Shown here piece after piece: positions 46,252-55,833 of a DNA stretch of 64,000 nucleotides. Where the stretch lies: positions 248,001 through 312,000 of the forward strand of contig CAXKVR010000006.1 of the NCBI GenBank assembly GCA_964058845.1, written 5' to 3'. The translations under genes and the position numbers were made by a program. Source of the stretch: Carex sylvatica (taxonomy: Eukaryota; Streptophyta; Magnoliopsida; Poales; Cyperaceae). How positions within the stretch are numbered: the first letter of the stretch is position 1; every line of letters starts with the position of its first letter. The notes below the pieces were generated by a model. That model did not search any database. It was not told where the DNA came from and saw only the letters and a program-made list of their open reading frames with translations.

Positions 46252-49200
46252 CTATAGCCTTTTAAACAGAGGGAATGTATATCCAGACACATCCCATCCC
46301 TGAGTCCTTCCTAATTTAGACAAACTGTCAGCAGTTTGGTTGAGCTTTCTGGTAATATAAACACATGAGAATGCATGTTCTTCTCGCAGCACCTCCCAAA
46401 TGCTCAAAATTTCCTCAAAAGCTCTCCAGTCAGAGTTTATTGGTGGAGAGGCAGTGGAGACATCTTGTACCAGCTGCTTGCAGTCAGAGAAGAAATAGCA
46501 CTTGACTATGCCTCTCTCCCTTACCAGTTCAATTGCATTCTTTAACGCCATGGCTTCAGACTGAATTGGACAGCATCCTTTGATCTTTGCTGATCTATAT
46601 AGAACCAGCTCCCCTCTAAAGAAGATGCAAATTCCAATACCCCCTTCCCATCCCTTCTCCCATGACCCATCTACAAAGCATGCATACTCTAGACTTTCAG
46701 CATTTAGCGAGTAATTCACCTCAGGTTGTGTAATTTGCTGCCTTCCCTTACATTCAATGATCGTTGACTCCCATGAGATTGCCTTCAAGAATTTTTGAAA
46801 ATCATCAAACCCTACTAAATTACCTCCATAAGCCTTGCTATTCCTGCATCTCCACAATGCCCACAAAGAATTAGCATAATGGGTCCATTGCTCAACATCC
46901 AATTGAGCACCTAACCATTGCAAGGCCGTGAGAAAAGGTACTGGTAGGGCTTCTGATCTTAGAGCAAGAGGCCCTGCCAAGTGGCAAGCTTTTGCCAAAT
47001 CACAGAGATGAGTAAGGTGGTTGACATCTTCATTGACCTCGCCACAGGTGGCACACATAGTACTGACAGTCGGGAATCTACGATTAAGAGTAGCAGCTAG
47101 AGGCAACCCATCATGGGCCAACTTCCAAAGAAAAACTCTTACCCTTGGTGATATGTTCCCCTTCTGCCAAATTGACTCCCAGATTCTTTTATCCCCAATT
47201 GTTGGTGACTGAGTTCTTGACGAGAGGAGAACGTATGCCTTTTTAACAGAATACACGCCATTTGTTGCATGCTTAAAGATTAGCCTTCCCTGACCCGCAT
47301 TCTGATTCGGTGGTTGGATGTTTTGTAGGATATGGATGGAGTTCACATACCCATACATTGATATAAGCAGATTTACATCCCAAGCCCCTGAATGTTGCAA
47401 AATCAGATCTCTAACCTTTAGCTGCTGGGGAGTGTTGACTTGAGATGGGCAATTGAGAGCCCCCTCAAACCAAGGTTGTGCCAAGGCTGTGCAATTCTCT
47501 CCATTTCCCAATCTCCATGTGATCCACGGCAGCAAGGTATCTCTGAGCCTCATGAGTGCTTTCCAAAAAGGAGTGCATTTTGTGATTCTCTTACTCAGCC
47601 AAAGCTCGCTCCTTGGCATGTATTTTGCCTTGACCACTTGAACCCAAAGAGCCCCCGAGCCCGCTGCCAAGCGCCATAGAAACTTCATCAATAGTGTCTC
47701 ATTAACCAGTTCTAAGTCGGTAAAACCAAGACCCCCCATACCCTTTGGCTTAGTGATCTTGTTCCAACCGATGTATGCCATGTATCGAGTGTGCTCCTGC
47801 TTACCCCAAAAGAATCGTCTAACAATGGATGTAATTTCTTTTATAACAGCCTTCGGTATGCTAGAGGTGGCCATATAATATATTGGGATTGCTTGTAAAA
47901 CTGATTTGATCAAAACAATGCGCCCGGCTTGTGACAAGAGATGACTTTTCCAAGATTGCAATTTTGAAGCAAACTTTGCAATTAGAAAATCAAAGGCAAG
48001 CCTTGTAGTAGCAACAGGAGCTTCTAAGTAAGTTGGACAATCCCTATCCAATGGCACAGATAAAATTTGAGCAACAGCCTCCCTTTCCTGTTGTGAAGTC
48101 CGATGACTAAACCAAATAGAACTTTTTTGGGGTCCCACCTGTTGCCCTGACACAGCTGAGAAGGCATTCAAGGCATAGATAACCATATTTGCCTCCTGGG
48201 GTGTTGCAGATCCGAAAATTAGCAGGTCGTCCGCATACATACAATCAGTTAATGGTAAGGCAGTAGGGGCCAGCCTAACACCTCGAGTCACACCTGAATT
48301 TACCAAACCTGTGAGATGACGAGACAGAAGGTCCATTCCTAATATGAATAAGTAAGGAGATAGAGAGCAACCCTGTCTTAATCCACATTGAGGTCGGAAA
48401 AATCCGTCACCGTTACCATTAATAACCACTGTAAACTCTGCCGACCTTACACATGCAAGTATCCATTTAGCAAATTGGGGAGGAAAGTTGTACAAAGGCA
48501 GAATCGATTCTAAAAAATCCCAATTCATTCGGTCGAAAGCCTTAGACAAATCGACCTTAAGGCAGAAGTCCTTGTTGTGATAGTCCGAAAGAGAGAAGGA
48601 ATGCAAGATCTCTCTAAAGAGAATTACATTTTCAGAAATCTCTCGACCTGGTAAGAAAGCACTTTGAGCTCTAGAAATGCACCCGTTAACATATGGTCTG
48701 AGGCGAATGGCTAGGAGCTTAGAAATTATCTTGTAGATGGTGTTACAGACTGAAATCGGCCTGAAATCACCCACATTCAAAGCACTCTCCTTTTTTGGGA
48801 TTAAAACTAGGCTAGATCTTGCAATTGATGAAGGCATAAACCCAGTTTGGAAAAAAATTGCAATTTGACCCATTACTGCTGGCTTGAATATCTCCCAATT
48901 TTCTTGCAATATAGCGGCAGTAAACCCATCAGGCCCCACGGCCTTATTAGGGCCCAAAGTCATGAGTGCTTTGAATACTTCAGGTTCTGTGGGCTGAGCT
49001 TCCAGGTGACAGTGGGCTGCATTCGGGATTCCTTCAATCCCTTGAAGAATGTTATGGGAATAAACATGATAGATAGGCAGAGTATTGACCTTTGAATAGA
49101 TCCCTTTGAAGTGAGCAACAAAGAGACCCCTGATAGCTTTTGCATCAGATTCCCAACTGCCATTCTCCAACTGTAGAGCTCGAATTGTATTCCTACGCTT

Positions 49201-50283
49201 GTGAGTAACTGCTGTAGCATGGAAAAATTTGGTATTGTCATCGCCAAAGAGCACCCAGTTAATCCTTGATCGTTGATGCCAATACTTCTCTTGTTTGAGC
49301 AAGGTTAGCTTATGCTCCTCGTTGAGCTTTTCCTCATTCCATTTTGAGTGCTGATTCTGGGGATCTGCATTAAGGGCTGCCATTCTTCCTTCTATATCAT
49401 GCAACATAATATCAGGCGTAGGGTGTTTGGCTACCCATATTTTTACCCCTCTTTTAAAATTGGCACGCACTTGAGGCCAATCAGCCTTCCCTTGTTCTGT
49501 TGCAGTTCGGCACACCTCCTGGAATCCCGGTTTTAGACTCCACCAAGATTCAACCCTAAACCTTGGTTTCCCTCTAATCGAGGCTGGACTGGTTCTCAAT
49601 AAAATGGGGAGGTGATCGCTGGAGAATCTTGGTAGATGGAATATCGCAGAGTTGGAATATAGAAGAGCCCACGGAACCGTTCCCATTCCTTTGTCTAAGC
49701 GCTGATCAATGTGGGAGAGACCGAATTGTTTATTGGACCAAGTGTAGCATGGGCCATGATGGCCCAAATCCAAGAGGCCATTTGATTGAATCCAGTTCCT
49801 GAAAGCTATATTATTCGGCCCCAAATTACTGCAGCCCCCTCTCTTATCACTACAATCACTGATAGCGTTGAAATCACCCAACACACATGCTCTCCCATCC
49901 ACCTGCGCTAAAAATTGGGAGATTTCTTCCCAAATAACATGATTTAAAGCCCTTGATGGATCGCCATAAACACATGCTAAACCCCAAGAGTCCTTACCAT
50001 CATTTAATTTAATTTCTGCCAAGATAAAAGATTGTGTTGACTTAACCACCCTCAATTTGACCTCATCTCCCCAGATTAACCAGAGACCTCCAGATCGCCC
50101 TCTTGAAGGAACTACTGAGAAATTATGCAAAGGTAATTGCTGAATTCTACCCCGAGCTACCTCCTCATTACACTTTGTTTCTGAAATGAAAGCAACAAGC
50201 GCTCTCGTAGAGCGAAGATACCTGTTTAACGTGGTCATTGTCGAACCTCCGCTGCCCCGACAATTCCACGAGAGTAAACTCAT
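46252..50283 (-). CDS. LINE ORF2: endonuclease, reverse transcriptase, zf-RVT and RNase H
   Basis: 1343 residues without a stop. Order: APE-type endonuclease at the N-terminus (LLSWNCRGSGG, FISETKC, CVYGDP, VLGDFNAI), RT (GPDGFTAAILQ, FRPISVCNTIYKIISKLLA, DLSKAFDRMNW, GLRQGCSLSPYLF, catalytic MYADDLLIF near residue 683), zf-RVT (ISPRVRVFLWKLAHDGLP, CATCGE..NHLTHLC, ~1040-1110) and a C-terminal RNase H (FVDGSW, SEAMALKNAI, FFSDCKQLV, NQTADSLSK, ~1203-1320) with its acidic residues present. C-terminal RNase H is typical of many plant L1 elements. Its start codon overlaps the ORF1 stop in ATGA. The enzymes nick the target and copy the LINE RNA there. Confidence 0.95.
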   Translation of the reverse strand: MSLLSWNCRGSGGSTMTTLNRYLRSTRALVAFISETKCNEEVARGRIQQLPLHNFSVVPSRGRSGGLWLIWGDEVKLRVVKSTQSFILAEIKLNDGKDSWGLACVYGDPSRALNHVIWEEISQFLAQVDGRACVLGDFNAISDCSDKRGGCSNLGPNNIAFRNWIQSNGLLDLGHHGPCYTWSNKQFGLSHIDQRLDKGMGTVPWALLYSNSAIFHLPRFSSDHLPILLRTSPASIRGKPRFRVESWWSLKPGFQEVCRTATEQGKADWPQVRANFKRGVKIWVAKHPTPDIMLHDIEGRMAALNADPQNQHSKWNEEKLNEEHKLTLLKQEKYWHQRSRINWVLFGDDNTKFFHATAVTHKRRNTIRALQLENGSWESDAKAIRGLFVAHFKGIYSKVNTLPIYHVYSHNILQGIEGIPNAAHCHLEAQPTEPEVFKALMTLGPNKAVGPDGFTAAILQENWEIFKPAVMGQIAIFFQTGFMPSSIARSSLVLIPKKESALNVGDFRPISVCNTIYKIISKLLAIRLRPYVNGCISRAQSAFLPGREISENVILFREILHSFSLSDYHNKDFCLKVDLSKAFDRMNWDFLESILPLYNFPPQFAKWILACVRSAEFTVVINGNGDGFFRPQCGLRQGCSLSPYLFILGMDLLSRHLTGLVNSGVTRGVRLAPTALPLTDCMYADDLLIFGSATPQEANMVIYALNAFSAVSGQQVGPQKSSIWFSHRTSQQEREAVAQILSVPLDRDCPTYLEAPVATTRLAFDFLIAKFASKLQSWKSHLLSQAGRIVLIKSVLQAIPIYYMATSSIPKAVIKEITSIVRRFFWGKQEHTRYMAYIGWNKITKPKGMGGLGFTDLELVNETLLMKFLWRLAAGSGALWVQVVKAKYMPRSELWLSKRITKCTPFWKALMRLRDTLLPWITWRLGNGENCTALAQPWFEGALNCPSQVNTPQQLKVRDLILQHSGAWDVNLLISMYGYVNSIHILQNIQPPNQNAGQGRLIFKHATNGVYSVKKAYVLLSSRTQSPTIGDKRIWESIWQKGNISPRVRVFLWKLAHDGLPLAATLNRRFPTVSTMCATCGEVNEDVNHLTHLCDLAKACHLAGPLALRSEALPVPFLTALQWLGAQLDVEQWTHYANSLWALWRCRNSKAYGGNLVGFDDFQKFLKAISWESTIIECKGRQQITQPEVNYSLNAESLEYACFVDGSWEKGWEGGIGICIFFRGELVLYRSAKIKGCCPIQSEAMALKNAIELVRERGIVKCYFFSDCKQLVQDVSTASPPINSDWRAFEEILSIWEVLREEHAFSCVYITRKLNQTADSLSKLGRTQGWDVSGYTFPLFKRL

Positions 50284-52760
50284 AACCCCCGTGCCGGCGA
50301 ATTTTGGCCCGCCGACCTCGGCCTTTTCACCTGACCACCATCTAGTGGTAACTCCAATGAACTCGAAGGATTGTTTGGAAGTTGTCTTACCATCTGCCCT
50401 CCAAAAAAAGGCTCATTTGGCATCCCTAGCCCTTGCCCAAGTCCTTTTCCTAAGCCTCTGTGATCTCTTTTACTACCCGATGAAGTATTAAGAGAAGTCG
50501 GGCGGGGGATAGCACCTGCATTTGTCATCCAAGCTCCAAATTTTGGACTTAGCACCTGCTCAGCATCATACTTCCCCAGTTGACTAGGGCTCTGTAACAG
50601 CATAGAAACCCTTGCATGATCACCGCAGCCGGTCAGCTCATGCCCTATCTTTCCACAATAGGTGCATATCTTAGCCACCTTCTCATAATAACAGTGCACT
50701 TTGACTCTTCCCACCACTGGGTGATCCATAGCCAGAAAGTCCTTGAGAGGCCGTTCAAGATTGACCAAGACCCTCTGTTTAACAAACCTCCTTCCATTAA
50801 CCATTCCCTGAATCGATGGAGAGATAGGTTTCCCAATTTTTCGAGTTAGGGTCTGGACACCTTCTTCAGTCAATGAGTTGACTGGTATGTTAAAAAGTTG
50901 CACCCACACATTACCATACTGAACATGCTCTGAATGCAGGTCAAGGTGAGAAGAAACCTGTCGTGCAGCAACCAAGTCACCTCGAAAGGTCCAAGGACCT
51001 TGTAGAAGCGCTGTATCCATATCAATCTGGGAGAAAAATTCCACTAAATAGCAGTTTCGGGAGACTGATCTGAATATCGTGTCTGGACTGGCATTCCAGG
51101 CTTTAGACATCGCCTCAGAGAACTGATTATCTAAAGCTGTTCTATCGGAGACCACCTTGACTAGGAGAGCCCGGCCCCAATCCGTGCTAGTGGCCGCATT
51201 TGCCGGAACCTTAACCACTAGGTCAGGGCGATCAGAGGTGTTCAACCCTATGAAGCGCTGGATCAAAGCTTCATCCTCAGGAGTCATTTCAGCCATTGGA
51301 GTGGTTTGCAGAGGTTTGAAGTGGGAGATGAGTTTTGAGGCTAAGAGAAGTGGTTTCTGATGGGAAATGGATTTGCATGGGGATAGATGTGTATAAGACT
51401 GGTGAGGATTAGGATAAAGGGTAAGGTTACCTTCTACCTTTGTCACTTTCTGCCTGACAGAGGAAACGTTATTGATCCTCGTACACATGTCCCTTTCATA
51501 TTCCTTTAGATGATCACTATACGGTTCATTTCGAGTGAGGAAACTTCCTGGCCCTGTTACAGGATGACAGCTGTCATTTGTCTCCATTATAATTTTTGGA
51601 CCCTCCTTAGCACGCATAGCGAGAAATCCAGAAGAATATGTCAGCTGATTCTGAGGCGCCTGAGGGGTTTGTCGCTTAGACCCTTGTGTACCATCGTCAT
51701 TTTTTTGAATCTCATGCACTACTTCGGTTAGACTCGGTGTATTTGCTCTGCCTCTAGACCCAACCCGAGAGCCTTTTTCCTGGGCCGCCGGAGCACCTCT
51801 CCTTGGCGGCTCCTCTGACATAAGGCGAGATATAAGTGCCCTTCTCCTAGCAGGGGGGATGTAGGGTCTGACTGTATGGTTATGGATTCTACCCACCGGA
51901 GGAAATAGGGGAGCATCACCGCCTTCAGGATCAGGGGGTGGAGGTTGCTCTGAGGGATCTTGCTCTGCTAGGTGTTCAATAAGGCAGTCAGACCATTTAT
52001 TGCCATGACCTACCCGAAGGATTCTAGGTATGAGCCCCAAATCGAAGCACTCGATCTTCAAACAAAGACTAGCCTTATCGGAGCCCCTAAGGCCATCCTG
52101 AGACACCCCTATTAGATTCCCCATCCCGGAGACGGCCTGTCGAAAGTAGATCGGATGCCAATAATCTAGTGGAAAATCATGGATCAAAATAAGGTGGTGC
52201 GAGCTGGGTGGGAGAGGATGCGACCTAGTCTGAGTTTGCCATGGTAGAATGATTAGAGCAAATAGATCCTCCCAATACGGTGAATCCCCCTCTAAATTGT
52301 CTTGAGAGATCCAATCTGGCAGCTTCAATAGATAGCCGTTCTTAACTGGAACTGGGGACCAGTCAACCATGGAGCCTCCATACCTAGATTGCAAGTGTTG
52401 AGAGAGTAGGGTTGTCGAAGGAGGAATATGGCCCCTCATTGCAGTGAAGAGAATAGAATGGTTTAGGTCTACCATTATTCTTTCATGAGCCTCAGGTGGA
52501 GAGAGAAAGCAATGGAGCACTTCCAGCTGCTCGGAGAAAGGGTAAGGGCGTGCCATAGCATGTGAGAAGGGGGAAGGATTTGGTGGGAGGAGAGGTGGTT
52601 TGGAGAATTGATGTGGAGATAGCGGGGGATTAAGAGAGCTGGTGAGAGTTAGAGCAAAGATTGATAGAGCTGTAGGGAAAGAGATCACCGGAGTAGAAGG
52701 ATTGTAAAAAGAGCAAGCAAAAATTCCATGTAATATCAAACTGCCAACTGCCAACTGCAA
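50280..52760 (-). CDS. LINE ORF1: nucleic-acid-binding protein with two DUF4283/RRM-like modules and CCHC
   Basis: 826 codons from the first in-frame ATG. Codon 69 (ATG at 52556, MARPYPFSEQ) is a likelier start, because the first ATG lies in the 5' tandem repeats. An N-terminal module (~69-290: YGGSMVDWSPVPVKNGYLLK, HHLILIHDFPLDYWHPIYF) resembles the DUF4283-type RNA-binding fold. A Pro/Arg-rich linker follows, then a second, clearer DUF4283 module from about residue 525 (GRALLVKVV, CYLVEFFSQIDMDTALLQGP, WVQLFNIPVNSLTEEGV) and a CCHC knuckle CTYCGKIGHELTGC (~697-710). ORF1 proteins coat LINE RNA. The length is large for a plant ORF1; a fusion of two modules is likely. Confidence 0.88.
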   Translation of the reverse strand: MQLAVGSLILHGIFACSFYNPSTPVISFPTALSIFALTLTSSLNPPLSPHQFSKPPLLPPNPSPFSHAMARPYPFSEQLEVLHCFLSPPEAHERIMVDLNHSILFTAMRGHIPPSTTLLSQHLQSRYGGSMVDWSPVPVKNGYLLKLPDWISQDNLEGDSPYWEDLFALIILPWQTQTRSHPLPPSSHHLILIHDFPLDYWHPIYFRQAVSGMGNLIGVSQDGLRGSDKASLCLKIECFDLGLIPRILRVGHGNKWSDCLIEHLAEQDPSEQPPPPDPEGGDAPLFPPVGRIHNHTVRPYIPPARRRALISRLMSEEPPRRGAPAAQEKGSRVGSRGRANTPSLTEVVHEIQKNDDGTQGSKRQTPQAPQNQLTYSSGFLAMRAKEGPKIIMETNDSCHPVTGPGSFLTRNEPYSDHLKEYERDMCTRINNVSSVRQKVTKVEGNLTLYPNPHQSYTHLSPCKSISHQKPLLLASKLISHFKPLQTTPMAEMTPEDEALIQRFIGLNTSDRPDLVVKVPANAATSTDWGRALLVKVVSDRTALDNQFSEAMSKAWNASPDTIFRSVSRNCYLVEFFSQIDMDTALLQGPWTFRGDLVAARQVSSHLDLHSEHVQYGNVWVQLFNIPVNSLTEEGVQTLTRKIGKPISPSIQGMVNGRRFVKQRVLVNLERPLKDFLAMDHPVVGRVKVHCYYEKVAKICTYCGKIGHELTGCGDHARVSMLLQSPSQLGKYDAEQVLSPKFGAWMTNAGAIPRPTSLNTSSGSKRDHRGLGKGLGQGLGMPNEPFFGGQMVRQLPNNPSSSLELPLDGGQVKRPRSAGQNSPARGL

Positions 52761-52850
52761 TTTACACCAAATTGACTGCTTAATTTCTTATTTCCAAGTT
52801 GCAAACTGCCAACTGCAATTTACACCAAATTGACTGCTTAATTTCTTATT
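52735..52850 (-). repeat. Tandem repeats at the LINE 5' end
   Basis: Two copies of a unit containing AACTGCCAACTGCAATTTAC and CAAATTGACTGCTTAATTTC end at about 52792 and at 52850. The 5' boundary of the LINE coincides with a unit end. Such 5' repeats may carry the internal promoter. Confidence 0.8.
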
Positions 52851-52978
52851 ACTTTGTTTCTGAGTTTGTCCGGTTATTTCGACTAGAGTACGGGTTTGAG
52901 CTCCAAAACCGAAAGATACTAATATGCGATGTGAGAGTGAGAGGGATTGGTATAACCAGGACTGCAAACAACAATTAA
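52851..52978 (+). pseudogene. OXP1: 5-oxoprolinase pseudogene, segment 3 (end)
   Basis: After the LINE the frame resumes: FVRLFRLEYGFELQNRKILI, CDVRVRGIGIT, then RTANNN and a stop at 52976-52978. The whole C-terminal half of the ~1,260-residue enzyme (the hydantoinase-B region) is absent, and the same truncation is present in the second copy (61942-61944). The truncation therefore predates the duplication. Confidence 0.92.
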
Positions 52979-53289
52979 TTTCTAAATAAAAGAAGAAGAG
53001 ATGATTTCTATATAGTTTCTAGAGTATCAGATAGGGAAATATAATGGTCCTTGTTTTAATTAGTGAATCCATGAAAAAATATTGTCAGACCATCGAGCAA
53101 TTCCTTATTCTTCCATCCTCTTTTCATATCTTCCATTCTTAATTATTACAATTGCAAATAAAACTGCACATTTCAACATACTACAAGAATATTATAAAAG
53201 AAAACAAACTCATACTTGTCATAATATAAAAATGAAACATTAATTAGGTATTGGTACCATAACATAACTGAGGTCATCACTTCCAACTC

Positions 53290-53295
53290 TTTATT
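53290..53295 (-). promoter_or_regulatory. Poly(A) signal of the first CAD-like gene
   Basis: AATAAA on the minus strand, about 27 nt after the stop codon. It is conserved in the second copy at about 62225-62230. Confidence 0.55.
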
Positions 53296-53321
53296 TCATT
53301 TCAAATGCAAGAACAACTAAA

Positions 53322-55682
53322 TCAAAAATTTGACTTCAAGGTTTTGGCAATATCGATGACAAAACGGTATCTGACATCCGACTTGGCAAGCCGTTCCATG
53401 GCCTTGTTCACATAATCAGCACTGATCAATTCTATGTCGGCTGTTACATTATGCTTTCCAGCAAAATCAATCATCTCTTGTGTATCCTTAATTCCTCCAA
53501 TAGGGCTTCCAGCCAGAGTCTTCCCTCCTGTAACAATACAAGTGTACCACAGATGTTTTATTATTAACATTAAATATGACTAATTAATTAAAAGTAAACT
53601 TAAATAATAGAGACAAATTGGAAATTTTAAATAAAGACAACTTTAACATGTATACCCAATACCATGCTAATTGAAATGACAAGTTGGCAGTAAAATCTAA
53701 AATTGAAGAAGTTTGTAGGAAAAAAAGCTAAAAATGTAATTACCAAAAATTAAAGCAAAGGCGGGGACCTCCAAGGGCTTCTCGGGTGCACCGACCAATA
53801 TCATCTTGCCATTTGGTTTGAGAAGTCCTAGTAGAGGCGGGATGGCATGTGTAGCAGAAACAGTGTCAATTATTCCATCCATGCTAGCCATAGCAGCCTA
53901 AAAGTATTGCAGTAAAAGATCATGATCAAATGAATTAAATCAATAACATTCCTTTATTTTATTCTTTCCACAATTATTTACACAGGAAAATAAATCAGAC
54001 ATGTGTCATATATTAAAAAGATAATAATTAATTACCTTCATTTGTTCGGCATTGCTACTAACCAAGAAGGCATCGGCACCCAACCTCTCAATCGCCTCCT
54101 TCTCTTTCCTCAGACTGGAACTGATAACTGTCACCTTCATTCCAAAGGCCTTCCCAAATTTGACAGCCACGTGGCCCAGACCACCGAGACCCACAACTCC
54201 CAAGTGCTGTCCTGGCGTGTTAAGCCCGTGATACTTCATCGGTGAGTAAACGGTAATACCAGCACAGAGCAGTGGGGCCACCTTGTCCAGTGGAAGACTC
54301 TCCGGGATGCGAATCACAAAGTCCTGGTTCACAACTACCATGTCAGAATAGCCACCGTATGTTATGGTACCATCTCCTGGGTGCACAGAATTGTAGGTAA
54401 GAATCATTCCCGAGCAGTAGTTTTCAAAGCCAGTTGTGCAGCTTTGGCAAGAGTTGCAGGAGTCGACCAGGCAACCCACCCCCACTTTGTCCCCAGCTTT
54501 GAAATTCTTAACATTAGAGCCAACCTCAATGATTTCACCTACAATCTCGTGTCTGTAAAAATAACGAATTAAGTTGTACGATGTTAAAAGAACGAGTCAT
54601 GAAATTATAAGTTGTATATTTAAAAATGAACTTCATTTATTATATTTTATTTACCCGGGAACGATGGGGTAGATGGTATTTAGAATACCCTGCCATTCAT
54701 TTTTCAAGCTGTGGAGATCAGAATGACAGATGCCACAATATAATATCTTTATTGATACGTCATTGTCTCCATTGTTCCTGTTAAATTATAAATTAGAGGA
54801 ATTAATGTTTGTTTACTAAGAAAGCTTAAATTAAATGATGATAATTAAGTAGTAATTAGTAAAGAGGGAGTTGTGAGTGTAGGTGTAGCATGCTCAATCT
54901 AATACATGAACTGGAGACTACTAATAGTTTTTAGTTTTCTCCGGAAAGGACAAAAAAAAGAAAAAAAAAAAAGAAGAAGACTGCTAATAGTTTCTTTTTT
55001 AATACAAGCCCATAGACAAGACTAATATGAATTCGTATCCTCTTAAATATCTCAAACTTTGCGTGATTTTATGGAAAATCCCAACCTTTTAAAGACGTCC
55101 TGCACGAATCTCAAAGCACACAAAATACTGACTCCCTACATTACTCCCGAATAGGCACCGGACACGTCGGTCACGCAAAAGTTGAGATATCTCAGAGGAT
55201 ACGCACTCGACTAATATCTCAGAGGATGCTAGGCATAGGCAAGACTCGAAATAGTTGTCTAAATGCAATCTGCAACTGTGATTTTCCGTAAACTATTTTT
55301 GTGCTGTTTATCTGTGTGGCGTGTGGGGAGTGGGGACATGATGATTCTCATTTTTATCAGCAGCATGGTAAGCTGCACAGTTAAAGTCACAAAATATTTT
55401 CGATGAAATCAATATGTTTATCAAGTCAACAAGGAGAGTATTTGATCAAAATTAACAAGTACGAATTAAATTGAGAGCTCAAATCCGACAAAGATTTCAT
55501 GTAGAATTATACATCAAATATGAGATGTATCTACAGAGAAACATGGAGAGAGAGATGACGAACCTTCTGGAAAAGGGGAAAGGAGAGAGAACGCCTGAGG
55601 AGTCATGAGCAGCCAGACCAAAGGCCTTACGGGGGTGCTCCTCCTCCGGTGCTATTTTTTTCTCGTTTGTTGGAGTTGCCAT
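53322..55682 (-). CDS. Cinnamyl alcohol dehydrogenase-like (MDR family) gene, 5 exons, intact
   Basis: Exons on the minus strand: 55682-55564, 54777-54655, 54552-54036, 53897-53744, 53527-53322. All have GT-AG borders and compatible phases, giving 372 residues (family ~355-365). It is a zinc- and NADP(H)-dependent alcohol/aldehyde dehydrogenase, cytosolic in the family. Catalytic zinc: Cys57 (GICHSD), His82/Glu83 (PGHE), Cys177 (PLLCAG). Structural zinc: Cys113, 116, 119 and 127. Dinucleotide motif GLGGLG 202-207. The N-terminus ([20 protein letters not shown]) fits the ELI3/sinapyl-alcohol/8-hydroxygeraniol dehydrogenase branch rather than lignin CAD. Substrate cannot be inferred. The 5-residue longer KNEW..YPIVPG loop is unusual. 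It lies tail-to-tail with the OXP pseudogene. Confidence 0.93.
55029..55208. mobile_element. Mutator-type MITE in intron 1 of the CAD-like gene
   Basis: 180 bp. The TIRs begin GAATTCGTATCCTCT / GAGTGCGTATCCTCT and extend about 40 bp (ATATCTCAAACTTTGCGTGA on the left against ATATCTCAACTTTTGCGTGA). It is flanked by the exact 9-bp direct repeat GACTAATAT at 55020-55028 and 55209-55217, the TSD length of Mutator-like elements. No coding capacity. An isolated GAATTCGTATCCTCTG also occurs near 25776. Confidence 0.88.
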
Positions 55683-55796
55683 TGTAGTTTTTAAAAAAAA
55701 GAGAGAGGGATTAAGAGAAACAGATCGATTTTTTGGGTTGGATGTATTGGCGGTGGCAATGGCAGAGATGGAGGGAAGGGGAGGAGCGCATAAAGG

Positions 55797-55804
55797 TTTA
55801 TATA
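55797..55804 (-). promoter_or_regulatory. TATA box of the CAD-like gene
   Basis: TATATAAA on the minus strand, about 115 nt upstream of the ATG at 55682, implying a 5' leader of about 85 nt. Confidence 0.6.
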
Positions 55805-55833
55805 GCGGATGAGACTCTGGGTATAACGCTTCT

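Larger units (their letters stand above)
46131..52850 (-). mobile_element. Full-length L1-type LINE retrotransposon
   Basis: On the minus strand from about 52850 to the poly(A), seen as an 18-T run at about 46130-46147. A target duplication of about 15-17 bp (ACTTTGTTTCTGAGT) flanks it at 46116-46130 and 52851-52865. The paralogous copy at 61820-61840 shows the uninterrupted target, confirming both edges. ORF1 and ORF2 are open from end to end, so this may be a recent and possibly competent insertion. Confidence 0.96.

Noticed and set aside
50186..50491. Plus-strand open frames across the LINE (for example 50186-50491, 47440-47679)
   Set aside because: They are antisense shadows of the long LINE ORFs and have no signature of their own.
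52557..52760. First ATG of LINE ORF1 at 52760 as the true start
   Set aside because: It falls in the 5' tandem repeats and adds a low-complexity, non-conserved stretch; the Met at 52556 is the more natural start, though unproved.
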